From NCBI RefSeq assembly GCF_030538495.1, contig NZ_JAUNTW010000002.1:124001-188000 (forward strand): 64,000 nucleotides of DNA, written 5' to 3'. Of this stretch, positions 32,951 to 42,528 are shown one piece after another (the first letter of the stretch is position 1; every line of letters begins with the position of its first letter). This DNA is from Paracoccus sp. (in: a-proteobacteria). GTDB lineage: Bacteria > Pseudomonadota > Alphaproteobacteria > Rhodobacterales > Rhodobacteraceae. The notes below the pieces were generated by a model. It was not told the DNA's origin and did no database searches. It saw only the letters and a program-made list of their open reading frames with translations. Both the position numbers and the translations under genes were made by a program.

Positions 32951-34205
32951 ACAGCGCGCGCCAGCCAATATCGCGGCGGCAAAAGCCCTGCGGCCAGTCG
33001 ATCGCGTCCACCTGCGCATAGGCGCGCTGATGCGCCTGTTCCAACGTCTCGCCCCGGCCGGTGCAGGCCAGAACACGCCCGCCGGTCGCGATGATCTGCC
33101 CGTCCTCTGTCGCGGTTCCGGCGTGGAAGGTCATGGTGAAGCTGTCTTCGGTCAGGGCGTCCAAGCCTTTGATAACGCTGCCTTTGTCATAGGCGCCGGG
33201 GTATCCCTGTGCGGCCAGAACCACGGTCAGCGCATGATCATCTGCCCATGTCACCCGCGCCTGATCCAAGGTGCCGCGCGCACAGGCCAGCAGCAGATCC
33301 AGCACCTGCGCCCCCAGCCGCATCATCAGCACCTGACATTCCGGGTCGCCAAAGCGCACATTGTATTCGACCAGCCGCGCCTGACCATCCGCGATCATCA
33401 GCCCCGCGAACAACACCCCCTGAAACGGCGTGCCGCGCCGCGCCATTTCCGCCACGCTGGGCCGCACGATCTGGTCCATCACCTGATCTTGCAGGACAGG
33501 GGTCAGCACCGGCGCGGGGCTGTATGCGCCCATGCCGCCGGTATTCGGCCCCGTATCGCCGTCGCCCACGCGTTTATGATCCTGCGCCGTGCCAACAGGC
33601 AGGCAGGTGGTGCCGTCCGACAGAATGAAAAAGCTGGCTTCTTCGCCCGCCATAAATTCCTCGATCACGACCGAGGTGTCGCCGAATTCGCCGTCGAAAA
33701 TCAGGTCGATGGCGTCATGCGCCTGCTGGACGGTTTCGGCCACGGTCACGCCTTTGCCTGCGGCCAGACCATCGGCCTTCACCACGATGGGCGCGCCTTG
33801 CTGGGTGACATAATCGCGCGCGGCGGCGGCGTCCGTGAACCGCGCCCACGCGGCGGTCGGCGCGCCGCAGGCATCGCAGATTTCCTTGGTAAACGCCTTG
33901 GACGCCTCAAGCTGGGCGGCGGCCTGCGACGGACCAAACACCAGAAAACCGGCATCGCGCAGCGCGTCCGACACACCGGCGGCCAGAGGCGCTTCGGGGC
34001 CGATGATGATGAAATCAATGGCATTTTCCTGCGCGAACTCTAACACCTCGCTGCGCGACAGCACATCCAAGGCCGCACATTCCGCCACGCCCGCAATCCC
34101 CGCATTGCCCGGCGCGACGATCAGCCGGTCGCATTTCGGGTTCTGCCGGATCGCCCAAGCCAGCGCATGTTCACGCCCGCCGCCGCCTAAAATCAGGATA
34201 TTCAT
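32949..34205 (-). CDS. purD: phosphoribosylamine--glycine ligase
   Basis: A 418-residue ATP-grasp enzyme making glycinamide ribonucleotide in purine synthesis. The ILGGGGREHALAW start and the GPNTGGMGAYSP and LVEYNVRFGDPECQ segments are diagnostic. It diverges from xseA with 61 bp between. Confidence 0.96.
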   Translation of the reverse strand: MNILILGGGGREHALAWAIRQNPKCDRLIVAPGNAGIAGVAECAALDVLSRSEVLEFAQENAIDFIIIGPEAPLAAGVSDALRDAGFLVFGPSQAAAQLEASKAFTKEICDACGAPTAAWARFTDAAAARDYVTQQGAPIVVKADGLAAGKGVTVAETVQQAHDAIDLIFDGEFGDTSVVIEEFMAGEEASFFILSDGTTCLPVGTAQDHKRVGDGDTGPNTGGMGAYSPAPVLTPVLQDQVMDQIVRPSVAEMARRGTPFQGVLFAGLMIADGQARLVEYNVRFGDPECQVLMMRLGAQVLDLLLACARGTLDQARVTWADDHALTVVLAAQGYPGAYDKGSVIKGLDALTEDSFTMTFHAGTATEDGQIIATGGRVLACTGRGETLEQAHQRAYAQVDAIDWPQGFCRRDIGWRAL

Positions 34206-34266
34206 GTGCCGCCCTTTCGTTCATCGTTGCGGCGTTCTAATCTGCCGCGCAAAGGGGAACAAGCGC

Positions 34267-35886
34267 ATGGACCTGATCGACGAACCGCTGCCGGGCAATA
34301 ACGCCCATGAATTCACCGTGTCGGAGCTGTCCGGCGCGGTCAAACGCAGCATCGAAGATCAATTCGGCCGCGTCCGCGTGCGCGCCGAGATCGGCCGCGT
34401 GTCCCGCCCGTCCTCGGGGCATCTGTATTTCGACCTGAAAGACGACCGCGCCGTTCTGGCCGCCGTGACGTGGAAAGGCCAGGCCGCCCGCCTGACCCAG
34501 CGCCCCGAAGAGGGGCTTGAGGTGATCGCAACCGGCCGCCTGACCACCTTTCCGGGGCAGTCCAAATATCAGATGATCGTGGATCAGATCGAACCGGCGG
34601 GTGCCGGGGCGCTGATGGCGATGCTGGAAAAACGCCGTCACGCACTGGCCGCCGAGGGATTGTTTGACGACGCCCGCAAACGCCCGCTGCCCTATCTGCC
34701 GGGGGTGATTGGGGTGGTGACCTCGCCTTCGGGGGCGGTGATCCGCGACATTCTGCACCGTTTGCGCGACCGTTTCCCCAGCCGCGTGGTGATCTGGCCC
34801 GTCGCGGTGCAGGGCGATGCCTGCGCGCCGCAGGTCGCCGCGGCGATTCGGGGCTTTAACGATCTGCCGGATCATGGCCCGGTGCCGCGCCCCGATCTGA
34901 TTATCGTGGCGCGTGGCGGCGGCAGTCTGGAAGATCTGTGGGGCTTTAACGAAGAAATCGTTGTGCGCGCCGCCGCCGACAGCCGGATCCCGCTGATCTC
35001 TGCCGTCGGGCATGAAACCGACACGACGCTGATTGATTTCGCATCCGACCGCCGCGCGCCGACGCCGACTGCCGCCGCCGAAATCGCGGTGCCGGTGCGC
35101 GCCGATCTGGCCGCGCGTCTGGCCGATCACGGCGCGCGGATGGTGCGGGCGAAAATGCTGCGCATCGACCGCCCGCGCCAACGTCTGCGCGATTTGTCCC
35201 GCGCCATGGGCCGCCCCGCTGCCCTGACCGAAGGCCCGCGACAGCGATTCGACCTGTGGGCCGCGCGTCTGGAACCCGCTTTGCGCGGGCTGGTGCGCGA
35301 CCGTCGCCACCGTTTGCAGGCGCTGCAACTGGGGCGGCCCACGGCGCTGACCGATGCCGCGCAGCAACGGCTGACGCTGTGGGGCGCGCGGTTGCGTCCG
35401 GGCCTGCGCGGGCTGGTGCGGCAGCGGCAACAGGAACTGACCTCTGGCGCGGCGCGGCTGATGGCGGCGCGGATGCGTCCGTTGGAACGGCCCAGCGACC
35501 GGCTGGCGCAGTTGCACAGCCGCCTGACCGGATCGCTGCAACGCCTGCTGACCACGGCGCGCGACCGGAATATCGCGCAACGCGACCGCCTGAATGATCT
35601 GATGCAACGCATTGATGTTACGATGAAACGCGGGCTTTCCTCGCGTGCGGATCACTTGGCGCGGCTGGACCGGATGCGGCAAACCTTGGGCTATACCGAA
35701 ACGCTGAAACGCGGCTTTGCGGTGGTGCATGGGGCGAATGGGCTGCTGACCTCGGCCCGCGATGCGGCGGCCACGCCGCAGTTTCAGATCGAATTCGCCG
35801 ATGGTCGCGTGGATGCCGCACCTCTGAAATCCACGCCAAAGCCGCGCCGCAAACCGCCGGAATCGCAGCAAAAAACGCTGTTGTAG
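34267..35886 (+). CDS. xseA: exodeoxyribonuclease VII large subunit
   Basis: A 539-residue large subunit with an N-terminal OB-fold (EFTVSELSGAVKRSIE, SSGHLYFDLKD) and the catalytic core with ARGGGSLEDLWGFNEE and SAVGHETDTTLIDF. At residues 315-355 and 356-396 there is a 41-residue tandem repeat (GRP.ALT....QR...LW.ARL.P.LRGLVR), making the helical region longer than in E. coli XseA (456 residues). The C-terminal motif TLKRGFAVV is retained. The ATG at 34267 is supported by AAAGGGGA upstream. Confidence 0.93.
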   Translation: MDLIDEPLPGNNAHEFTVSELSGAVKRSIEDQFGRVRVRAEIGRVSRPSSGHLYFDLKDDRAVLAAVTWKGQAARLTQRPEEGLEVIATGRLTTFPGQSKYQMIVDQIEPAGAGALMAMLEKRRHALAAEGLFDDARKRPLPYLPGVIGVVTSPSGAVIRDILHRLRDRFPSRVVIWPVAVQGDACAPQVAAAIRGFNDLPDHGPVPRPDLIIVARGGGSLEDLWGFNEEIVVRAAADSRIPLISAVGHETDTTLIDFASDRRAPTPTAAAEIAVPVRADLAARLADHGARMVRAKMLRIDRPRQRLRDLSRAMGRPAALTEGPRQRFDLWAARLEPALRGLVRDRRHRLQALQLGRPTALTDAAQQRLTLWGARLRPGLRGLVRQRQQELTSGAARLMAARMRPLERPSDRLAQLHSRLTGSLQRLLTTARDRNIAQRDRLNDLMQRIDVTMKRGLSSRADHLARLDRMRQTLGYTETLKRGFAVVHGANGLLTSARDAAATPQFQIEFADGRVDAAPLKSTPKPRRKPPESQQKTLL

Positions 35887-35908
35887 TTTCTTCTGTGCAA
35901 AAATACTC
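35886..35908 (-). repeat. short dispersed element, copy 2
   Basis: Read on the minus strand it is GAGTATTTTTGCACAGAAGAAAC-like and overlaps the last base of xseA. See the copies at 14350 and 44305. Confidence 0.6.
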
Positions 35909-35913
35909 AATTC

Positions 35914-35940
35914 GCAACCGTGCCACCTAAGCGCGGTTGC
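35914..35940. terminator. hairpin between convergent xseA and the MFS gene
   Basis: Perfect seven-base arms GCAACCG (35914-35920) and CGGTTGC (35934-35940), without clear T-runs. Weak as a terminator. Confidence 0.45.
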
Positions 35941-35943
35941 AGG

Positions 35944-37146
35944 TTATGCGTCCTTGGGCCGCAGCATCAGCCAGATCAGCGCGCCCCCCGCCAGCACCAG
36001 AAACGGCAGCATGGCAAGGTTCACGGCGTTCCAGCCCGATTGCGCCGATCCGCCAAGGCAGTTCATCAGCCCGCCCGACGACAGCGAGGCCAGAAACACG
36101 CCGCCGAACACCACGGCGTCGTTCAGCCCCTGCACCCGCCCGCGCTCCTGTGGCGAATGGGCGCGGGTCAGCATCGCCGTTGCGCCGATATAGCCGAAAT
36201 TCCAGCCCAGCCCCAACAGGATCAGTGACACATAGAAATGCCCCAGCTCGACCCCGGACAGGGCGACGGCCCCCGAGCCGGCAAGGATCAGCAGCCCCGC
36301 CGCCACAATGCGCGGCGCACCAAATCGCGCGATCAGATGGCCGGTAAAGAAGCTGGGCGCGAACATGGCCAGCACATGTGCGCTGACGATATTCGCCGCG
36401 TCAGTTGCGGCAAATCCGCAGCCGACCACCGCCAGCGGGGTAGAGGTCATGACCAAATTCATCAGCGCATAGGCAACCATGCCGCAGATCATCGCAACAA
36501 TAATCACCGGGCTGCGCAGGATTTCGGACATGGGGCGTCCGGCGCTGCTGCCCGGCGCAGGGGCGGGCGGGCGCGGAATGTCCAGAAAGGCGAACAAAAA
36601 CGGCCCGGTAAGGTTCAGCAGCATCACCGCGATATAGGTGGCCAGAAACGGCACCACGCTGATATCGGCGGTGCTGCGCACAATTGCGGGGCCAATGATC
36701 GCCGCGGCCAGCCCACCCGCCATCACCCAACTGATCGCGCGCGGGGCGAAATCATCGGGTGCGGTGTCCGTCGCAGCAAAGCGGTAAAAACCCTGCGCTG
36801 ACATATAGATGCCGGTAAAAGTTGATCCTGCCATGAACAGCCAGAACGACCCAATCCACAGTCCCGCCGCCGCAATCGCAGCACCTGTGGCGCCCGCCAG
36901 AACGGCCAGCAGAAAGCCTGCTTTGCGTCCGGCACTCTGCATAAATCGCGCCAGCGGGCGCGCCGACAGGGCGGACCCCAGAATGATCATCGACAGCGGC
37001 AGCGTTGCGATGCAGGGGTTCGGGGCCAGCATCTGACCGGCCAGCCCGCCGACAATAAAAATCGTGGACATTTGCGCGCCAAGGATCGCATTGGCCGCAA
37101 CCAAGACCCACATATTGCGGCGCGCGCGCGCCAGGTCCGGGGTCAT
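35944..37146 (-). CDS. MFS transporter
   Basis: A 400-residue major facilitator protein with about 12 hydrophobic segments. The RPLARFMQSAGRK loop (a degenerate A-motif) and the SPQERGRVQGLNDAVVF segment are seen. The substrate is unknown. It is two bases downstream of eda on the same strand, so it may export or import a sugar acid or unrelated solute. Confidence 0.8.
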   Translation of the reverse strand: MTPDLARARRNMWVLVAANAILGAQMSTIFIVGGLAGQMLAPNPCIATLPLSMIILGSALSARPLARFMQSAGRKAGFLLAVLAGATGAAIAAAGLWIGSFWLFMAGSTFTGIYMSAQGFYRFAATDTAPDDFAPRAISWVMAGGLAAAIIGPAIVRSTADISVVPFLATYIAVMLLNLTGPFLFAFLDIPRPPAPAPGSSAGRPMSEILRSPVIIVAMICGMVAYALMNLVMTSTPLAVVGCGFAATDAANIVSAHVLAMFAPSFFTGHLIARFGAPRIVAAGLLILAGSGAVALSGVELGHFYVSLILLGLGWNFGYIGATAMLTRAHSPQERGRVQGLNDAVVFGGVFLASLSSGGLMNCLGGSAQSGWNAVNLAMLPFLVLAGGALIWLMLRPKDA

Positions 37147-37148
37147 GG

Positions 37149-37790
37149 TTAACCGCGCAAACCGGCGGCGGCGCGGGCGCGGTCTTCGATTGCGGACCAG
37201 TTGCCCGCGATCATGTCCGCGTCAGTCACGATCCAGCTGCCGCCGACGCAGACCACATTCGGCAGCGCCAGATAGTCGCCTGCATTTTGTGGCGACACGC
37301 CGCCCGTGGGGCAGAAATGAACCCGCGGCAAGGGACCAGCCAGCGATTTCAGGGCAGGGGCGCCGCCCACAGCCTCGGCCGGGAAGAATTTCAGCATGTC
37401 GAAACCGGCGTCAGCGGCGCGCATCACCTCGGACGCGGTGACGGCGCCGGGCAGCAGGGGCAGGTCCAGTTCCGCGCAGGCGTCGATCAGGCGGTCGGTC
37501 AGGCCGGGGGATACGGCAAAGCTGGCGCCTGCATCTTTGGCCCGTTTGGCGTCATCGGACGTCAGCACGGTTCCCGCGCCGACATGCCCGCCCGCCACGC
37601 CAGACATGGCGCGAATCGCGTCCAATGCGGCGTCGGATCGCAGGGTCACCTCTAACACCGGCAGGCCGCCCGCGACCAAGGTCTGGGCCAGCATCTGCGC
37701 ATGTCCGGCGTCCTTAATCACAATAACCGGGATCACCGGGGCCAATTGGCACAGGGCGCGGGTTTTTTGCGACTGGATTTGCGGGGTCAT
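37149..37790 (-). CDS. eda: bifunctional KDPG/KHG aldolase
   Basis: This 213-residue class I aldolase cleaves 2-keto-3-deoxy-6-phosphogluconate to pyruvate and glyceraldehyde 3-phosphate in the Entner-Doudoroff route. The Schiff-base Lys sits in FDMLKFFPAE, and the EVTLRSDAA and PTGGVSP motifs are present. The ATG at 37790 has AAAGGATG upstream; the longer frame is not supported. No edd dehydratase is in the window. Confidence 0.92.
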   Translation of the reverse strand: MTPQIQSQKTRALCQLAPVIPVIVIKDAGHAQMLAQTLVAGGLPVLEVTLRSDAALDAIRAMSGVAGGHVGAGTVLTSDDAKRAKDAGASFAVSPGLTDRLIDACAELDLPLLPGAVTASEVMRAADAGFDMLKFFPAEAVGGAPALKSLAGPLPRVHFCPTGGVSPQNAGDYLALPNVVCVGGSWIVTDADMIAGNWSAIEDRARAAAGLRG

Positions 37791-38043
37791 GGCGACATCC
37801 TTTGAATTTGCGGGTAAATTGCCCCCGCAACCCCGCCAATGCAAGCAAAAGCTGCAACCGTGGTGAATGCCCGGTTAACCACGATTGCGATTAAGGGGTT
37901 GCCATTTTCGGCGTCAGGGGGTAAGCGCAGCCCACTTCTCAGGCAAAGGCGGGCCGCCGCGGGAGACATCCGTGAACGGTCCACCGGTTGGGGCAATGCC
38001 CTGAAACCCTTTGCCAAGGCGCAAACCGGAAAGGAATATGGAC

Positions 38044-38811
38044 ATGGCGCTTCCTGAATTTTCGCTGCGTCAGCTGTTGGAAGCTGGCGTTCACTATGGT
38101 CACCAAACCCAGCGTTGGAACCCGCGCATGGGTGAATTCATCTATGGCGACCGTAACGGCATTCACATCATCGACCTGACCCAGACCGTCCCGATGCTGG
38201 ACGCGGCTCTGCAAGTCGTGCGCGACACCGTGGCCAAAGGTGGCCGCGTTCTGTTCGTCGGCACTAAGCGTCAGGCGCAGAAATCCATCGCCGAAGCTGC
38301 TGAAAAATCGGCGCAATTCTACATGAACCACCGCTGGCTGGGTGGCACGCTGACCAACTGGAAAACCGTGTCGCAGTCGATCAACCGCCTGAAGGCGATT
38401 GACGAAACCATGGCTTCGGGTGCCGAAGGCATGACCAAAAAAGAACGCCTGCAACTGGAGCGTGAGCAGCAGAAACTGCAAGCCTCGCTGGGCGGGATCC
38501 GCGATATGGGCGGTCTGCCCGACCTGCTGTTCGTCGTGGACGTGAACAAAGAAGACCTGGCCATTCTGGAAGCCAAAAAACTGGGCATCCCGGTTGTGGC
38601 TGTGGTCGACACCAACTGTTCGCCCGATGGCGTGGACTATATCATCCCCGGCAACGACGACGCGGCACGCGCGATTGCGCTGTATTGCGATCTGGCCAGC
38701 CGTGCGGCTCTGGATGGGATGTCGGCGCAGATGGGCGCGGCGGGCGTTGACGTTGGCGCATTGGCCGAAGCCCCCGAAGAACTGCTGGAAGACGAAGCCG
38801 CCGAGGCTTGA
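38044..38811 (+). CDS. rpsB: 30S ribosomal protein S2
   Basis: A 255-residue S2 with the family start [20 protein letters not shown] and motifs [20 protein letters not shown] and [12 protein letters not shown]. Start 38044 (MALPEF) is preferred to 38038 because AAGGA (38031-38035) is then at normal spacing. It pairs with tsf downstream, the usual order. Confidence 0.98.
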   Translation: MALPEFSLRQLLEAGVHYGHQTQRWNPRMGEFIYGDRNGIHIIDLTQTVPMLDAALQVVRDTVAKGGRVLFVGTKRQAQKSIAEAAEKSAQFYMNHRWLGGTLTNWKTVSQSINRLKAIDETMASGAEGMTKKERLQLEREQQKLQASLGGIRDMGGLPDLLFVVDVNKEDLAILEAKKLGIPVVAVVDTNCSPDGVDYIIPGNDDAARAIALYCDLASRAALDGMSAQMGAAGVDVGALAEAPEELLEDEAAEA

Positions 38812-38872
38812 TTTGGTCCGCGCGACCAAAATGTTACTGAATTGTCATCAGGCGGGGATATGCCCCGCCTGA
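38812..38872 (+). promoter_or_regulatory. two hairpins between rpsB and tsf
   Basis: TTTGGTC/GACCAAA (38812-38830) and TCAGGCGGGG/CCCCGCCTGA (38848-38872) are both strong stems. Neither has a T-run, so they may partly attenuate, stabilise or process the rpsB-tsf transcript. Confidence 0.4.
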
Positions 38873-38896
38873 CGCATTGACCCGAAGGAGACTTCC

Positions 38897-39775
38897 ATGA
38901 GCATTACCGCTGCAATGGTGAAAGAACTGCGCGAAACGACCGGCGCGGGCATGATGGACGCCAAAAAGGCACTGACCGAAACCAATGGCGACATGGAAGC
39001 CGCCGTTGACTGGCTGCGCACCAAGGGTCTGGCCAAAGCCGCCAAGAAATCGGGCCGTGTTGCCGCCGAAGGTCTGGTCGCTGTTGCCGTGACCGCCGGT
39101 AAAGGCGTCGCGGTCGAGGTGAACTCGGAAACCGACTTCGTTGGCAAAAACGAAGAATTCCAGACGATGGTTCGCAAAATCGCGCAAGCCGCGCTGAACG
39201 TGGACAGCGTCGAGGCGCTGAACAACGAACAGATCGACGGTAAAGCGGTTTCGGAAATCCTGACCGACGCCATCGCGAAAATCGGCGAAAACATGACCCT
39301 GCGCCGCATGGTCGTGGTGACTGCGCCGACCGTTGTCAGCTATGTCCACAACGCCGCTGCCGAAGGCATGGGCAAGATCGGCGTTCTGGTTGGTCTGGAC
39401 GGCGGCAATGACGACATCGGCCGTCAGATTGCGATGCACGTCGCGGCAACCTCGCCCGCCTCGCTGGACGAAAACGATCTGGACCCGACCTTGGTCGAGC
39501 GTGAAAAGCAGGTTCTGACCGAACAGGCGCGCGAATCGGGCAAACCTGATGCCGTGATCGAAAAGATGATCGAAGGCCGTATGAAGAAATTCTTCGAAGA
39601 GGTCACTCTGACCGGCCAGAAATTCGTCATCAATCCTGACCTGACCGTTGCTGAAGCCGCGAAAGAGGCTGGCGCAACCGTCAAAGCCTTCGCCCGCGTC
39701 GCCGTTGGCGAAGGCATTGAGAAAAAAGAAGAAGATTTCGCCGCAGAGGTCGCCAAAACGCTGGCTGGCAACTGA
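38897..39775 (+). CDS. tsf: elongation factor Ts
   Basis: A 292-residue EF-Ts, the nucleotide exchange factor for EF-Tu. The [19 protein letters not shown] start, SETDFV and the MHVAA segment are intact. GAAGGAG precedes the ATG. A terminator follows within 25 bp. Confidence 0.98.
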   Translation: MSITAAMVKELRETTGAGMMDAKKALTETNGDMEAAVDWLRTKGLAKAAKKSGRVAAEGLVAVAVTAGKGVAVEVNSETDFVGKNEEFQTMVRKIAQAALNVDSVEALNNEQIDGKAVSEILTDAIAKIGENMTLRRMVVVTAPTVVSYVHNAAAEGMGKIGVLVGLDGGNDDIGRQIAMHVAATSPASLDENDLDPTLVEREKQVLTEQARESGKPDAVIEKMIEGRMKKFFEEVTLTGQKFVINPDLTVAEAAKEAGATVKAFARVAVGEGIEKKEEDFAAEVAKTLAGN

Positions 39776-39795
39776 TTTTCGGTGCTATCGGATGG

Positions 39796-39823
39796 AAAAA
39801 CCGGCCTTTGGGCCGGTTTTTTT
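39796..39823 (+). terminator. intrinsic terminator after tsf
   Basis: AAAAACCGGCC / GGCCGGTTTTTTT hairpin. A second, degenerate copy of this hairpin region recurs at about 40048-40072 as part of a repeat unit. Confidence 0.85.
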
Positions 39824-40339
39824 ATATTGATGATGCGGCGTGTTTAGCCTGCTTTCGTGATGGGTGAGGCTGGGAGGGTGTCCGGTGATTCGGATCCCGA
39901 AAAACTGGACAGTGACGCTTCGGATGCTGACCTTTGCCACTGAGCGCGTGTTAATCAACGTGATCGGACGGGTGGGGTGTTTCCGGGGTTGCGCCTGTGG
40001 AGATCACCTCGACGCTCTGCCGTATGCCGCCGGCCGTTGGTGATCGCAATGAAAAATCGGCCCCCTTTGGCCGGTTTGATCGGTGTGTCGATGGGTGACG
40101 CTTTGGTGATGGGTCGGGGTGAGAGCATCGGCGGTTGGGTCTGCTATCCGGTGGTCCGGGTCCAGAAAACCCGTGCAATTACGCGGCGGATGCCGACCTT
40201 TGCCGCTGAGGGCGTGTTAGCCACAATGTGTGAAGAGCGGCGTTACCAGAACCGGCATGGTAGGGACAGAGGGCCGTCGGGCACGGGGGCGCTCCCCGTC
40301 CAGCCCCCCCCAATTCACACAAAATACAAGGCCCCGTAG
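39824..40339. repeat. degenerate repeat units downstream of tsf
   Basis: No gene is seen. Unit A (about 39790-39960) and unit B (about 40043-40222) align along their length: both start with a GAAAA.CGG..CCTTTGG.CCGGTTT hairpin, pass through GTGATGGGT, and end in CGGATG(C)..GACCTTTGCC(A/G)CTGAG(C/G)GCGTGTTA. The segment after unit A (39962-40010) reappears at 40821-40870 after an rpiB remnant. Confidence 0.6.
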
Positions 40340-40795
40340 ATGACCGTCAACAACCGTATCGTCCTTTCCAGCGATCACGCAGCAATCCCGCTTCGACAGG
40401 TGATCGCCGATCATGTCGCGGCACGGAACTGGGAGGTGGTCGGTATCGGGCCGACATTCCCTGAAAGCACCCACTACCCCACGCACGGCGAAGCGGCGGC
40501 GCGGCGTGTCGCCTCCGGCGACTGTCGGCTGGGCATCATCCTGGCGGCACCGGACAGGGCAGCATGATTGCGGCGAACAAGATCACGGGCATCCGTTGTG
40601 GCGTCTGCGCCGACACATTTTCGGCCGGCATGATCCGCCGGCACAACGATGCAAACATGCTTGCATTGGGGCCCGGGTGATCGGCGAAGGGCTAGCGCCG
40701 ATATCGTAGATGCGTTTCTGAATACCGAGTTCGAGAGCGGTCGGCACGCGACTCGAGTAGAGATGATCAAAAAACTGGAAGAGCTAGGCGGCTGA
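40340..40795 (+). pseudogene. frameshifted ribose-5-phosphate isomerase B / sugar-phosphate isomerase remnant
   Basis: The sequence reads as an RpiB-type isomerase of about 150 codons, including SSDHAAIPLR, VGIGPTFPEST.YPTHGEAAARRV, then GTGQG, ITGIRCGVCADTFSA, HNDANMLALG, RVIGEGLA and DIVDAFLNTEFESGRHA. It is broken by three single-base deletions, at about 40543 (destroying the codon of the catalytic Cys before GTG), about 40671 and about 40698. The frame then ends normally at TGA 40793-40795. The first open frame would give only 75 residues. It lies between two fragments of one repeat family. Whether it is a decayed original gene or a captured fragment is unclear. Confidence 0.85.
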
Positions 40796-40820
40796 CACGG
40801 GACCGATCGTTTCGTCCCGA

Positions 40821-40870
40821 GATCGGATGGGGCAGGACTTTCCAGGGTTGCGCCGGTGGTCATCACCCGA
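40821..40870 (+). repeat. partial copy of the repeat found after tsf
   Basis: GATCGGATGGGGCAGG then TTTCCAGGGTTGCGCC-GGTGG-CATCACC resembles 39962-40010 (GATCGGACGGGTGGGG, TTTCCGGGGTTGCGCC, GTGG.GATCACC). It flanks the rpiB remnant on its right side. Confidence 0.6.
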
Positions 40871-40964
40871 AAAGGATGCGCGTATAATTGCCGCGATATG
40901 TCGCCGCTAAAATGCGCGCAGCCCGCCCCGACCTTCATCGGATCGCGCCACGCAATCCCGTCGA

Positions 40965-41837
40965 TCAATCGGCGCGCGTCATGGTCAGCGTGGACCAATC
41001 GCCCAGATCGTCGCGCTGATTCAGACCAAAGCCCGCATCCTGATAGGCGGCGATAACTTCATCGGCCTGCGTGGTCAGGATGCCCGACAGGATGATCTTG
41101 CCGCCCGCGCGGACGTAACGCGCCATATCGCCGCGCAGGTCAATCAGCGGCTGTTTCAGGATATTGGCCAGCACCAGATCATAGGGCGCGGCGCGGTCTA
41201 GCAGGACATGATCGAAACCCGCGGCCTCAATACATTCGACGCGGCCATCCAGACCGTTGGCGATGACGTTCGCCGCCGCCGTATCAACGGCCACGGGGTC
41301 AATATCGCTGGCCAGAACCGTGACCGGCCAGATGCGCGCGGCCCCCACGGCCAAAACGGCGGTGCCGCACCCAATGTCGGCGATGCGATGCGCGTCAAAA
41401 CCCGCGACGGCCAGACGGTCCAAAGCCTCAAGACAGCCTTTGGTCGTGTTGTGATGGCCGGTGCCGAACGCCATGGCGGCCTCGATGCACAGCGCTTCGA
41501 CGCCTTCGGGAACCTGATCGGCGTCATGGCTGCCATGAACGTAAAACCGCCCCGCCTGAACCGGAGTCAATTCGCGCCGCACATGGGCGACCCAATCCAC
41601 CTCGGGCAATTCGCTGATGACAAAGGGCTGCGCGCCATGCGCCGCCGCCAACAGGGCAAGCGCGACTTCGTCCGGGGCCTCGGTGAAATAGGCGCCGACT
41701 TCCCAGCGTTCGGACCCGTCTTCGATTTCGAAAATACCGGTGCCAACGGGTTCGGGGATCAGCGCCTCGCAGGCGTCGGACAGTGCTTCGGCGGCGTCGC
41801 GACCGGGCAGATGGGTCAGCGCGGTAAAGGTGGTCAT
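40965..41837 (-). CDS. prmA: 50S ribosomal protein L11 methyltransferase
   Basis: A 290-residue SAM-dependent methyltransferase. The FGTGHHNTTKGCLEAL segment, the SAM motif DIGCGTAVLAVGAA and LVLANILKQPLIDL are PrmA-like. The ATG at 41837 overlaps the msrA stop (41834-41837), so the two are translationally coupled. The methyl acceptor L11 is inferred from the family. Confidence 0.9.
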   Translation of the reverse strand: MTTFTALTHLPGRDAAEALSDACEALIPEPVGTGIFEIEDGSERWEVGAYFTEAPDEVALALLAAAHGAQPFVISELPEVDWVAHVRRELTPVQAGRFYVHGSHDADQVPEGVEALCIEAAMAFGTGHHNTTKGCLEALDRLAVAGFDAHRIADIGCGTAVLAVGAARIWPVTVLASDIDPVAVDTAAANVIANGLDGRVECIEAAGFDHVLLDRAAPYDLVLANILKQPLIDLRGDMARYVRAGGKIILSGILTTQADEVIAAYQDAGFGLNQRDDLGDWSTLTMTRAD

Positions 41838-42412
41838 GATGTCACATCCGGGTTGGGCATGGACGCCATTACCCCGGTGCCACGCAACCCGCAATAACCG
41901 TCGGGATTCTTATGCAAATATTGCTGATGCGCGTCATGGGCGGGCCAGAACGGCACGGGGTCGATAATGTCGGTGGTGATGTTGTCAAACCCCTGCACGG
42001 CCAGACGGTTGCCGTAATCAATGCGCGATGCCTCGGCTGCGGCGGCCTGGCTGTCATTCATGGCGACGATCAGGCTGCGATATTGGCTGCCCACATCATT
42101 GCCCTGCCGGTTGCCTTGGGTCGGGTTGTGGTTTTCCCAAAACAGTTGCAGCAGGTGATCGTAACTGACGGCCGAGCTGTCAAAGACGATCCGCACCACC
42201 TCGGCATGGCCGGTTTGGCCGGCGCAGACCTGTTCATAGCTGGGGTTGTCCACATGCCCGCCCGCAAAACCGACCTGAGTCAGCCACACGCCGTTCTGTT
42301 TCCAAAACAGCCGTTCAACGCCCCAGTAACACCCCATACCGAAGATCGCCTGATCATATCCGTGCGGAATGTCGTCGGTCAGGGGGCGGTTGAAAATGGC
42401 GTGTTGGGTCAT
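41834..42412 (-). CDS. msrA: peptide-methionine (S)-S-oxide reductase
   Basis: A 192-residue MsrA with the active-site GMGCYWGVE (the family usually has GCFWG), the VGFAGG segment and YGNRLAV/YLHKNP.GYCGL. It repairs methionine sulfoxide in proteins. It is upstream of and coupled to prmA. Confidence 0.92.
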   Translation of the reverse strand: MTQHAIFNRPLTDDIPHGYDQAIFGMGCYWGVERLFWKQNGVWLTQVGFAGGHVDNPSYEQVCAGQTGHAEVVRIVFDSSAVSYDHLLQLFWENHNPTQGNRQGNDVGSQYRSLIVAMNDSQAAAAEASRIDYGNRLAVQGFDNITTDIIDPVPFWPAHDAHQQYLHKNPDGYCGLRGTGVMASMPNPDVTS

Positions 42413-42486
42413 CGTGGCACCTGCTGCGCATTGGGGTGCGGCATGGTGTTACGGATCATAACCGGCGTCAAGGGCGACCGAATGAG

Positions 42487-42515
42487 AACAGGGCCGCGGA
42501 TGGTGCGGCCCTGTT
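42487..42515. terminator. hairpin downstream of the VPLPA-CTERM gene
   Basis: Eleven-base arms AACAGGGCCGC / GCGGCCCTGTT with a seven-base loop. No T-run follows on either strand, but it is in the right place, just past the stop at 42529. Confidence 0.55.
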
Positions 42516-42528
42516 GGTGTCGATGTGA

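Noticed and set aside
39824..40964. An insertion sequence or transposon
   Set aside because: No transposase fragment, terminal inverted repeats or target duplication was recognised; only degenerate direct repeats and an isomerase remnant are visible.
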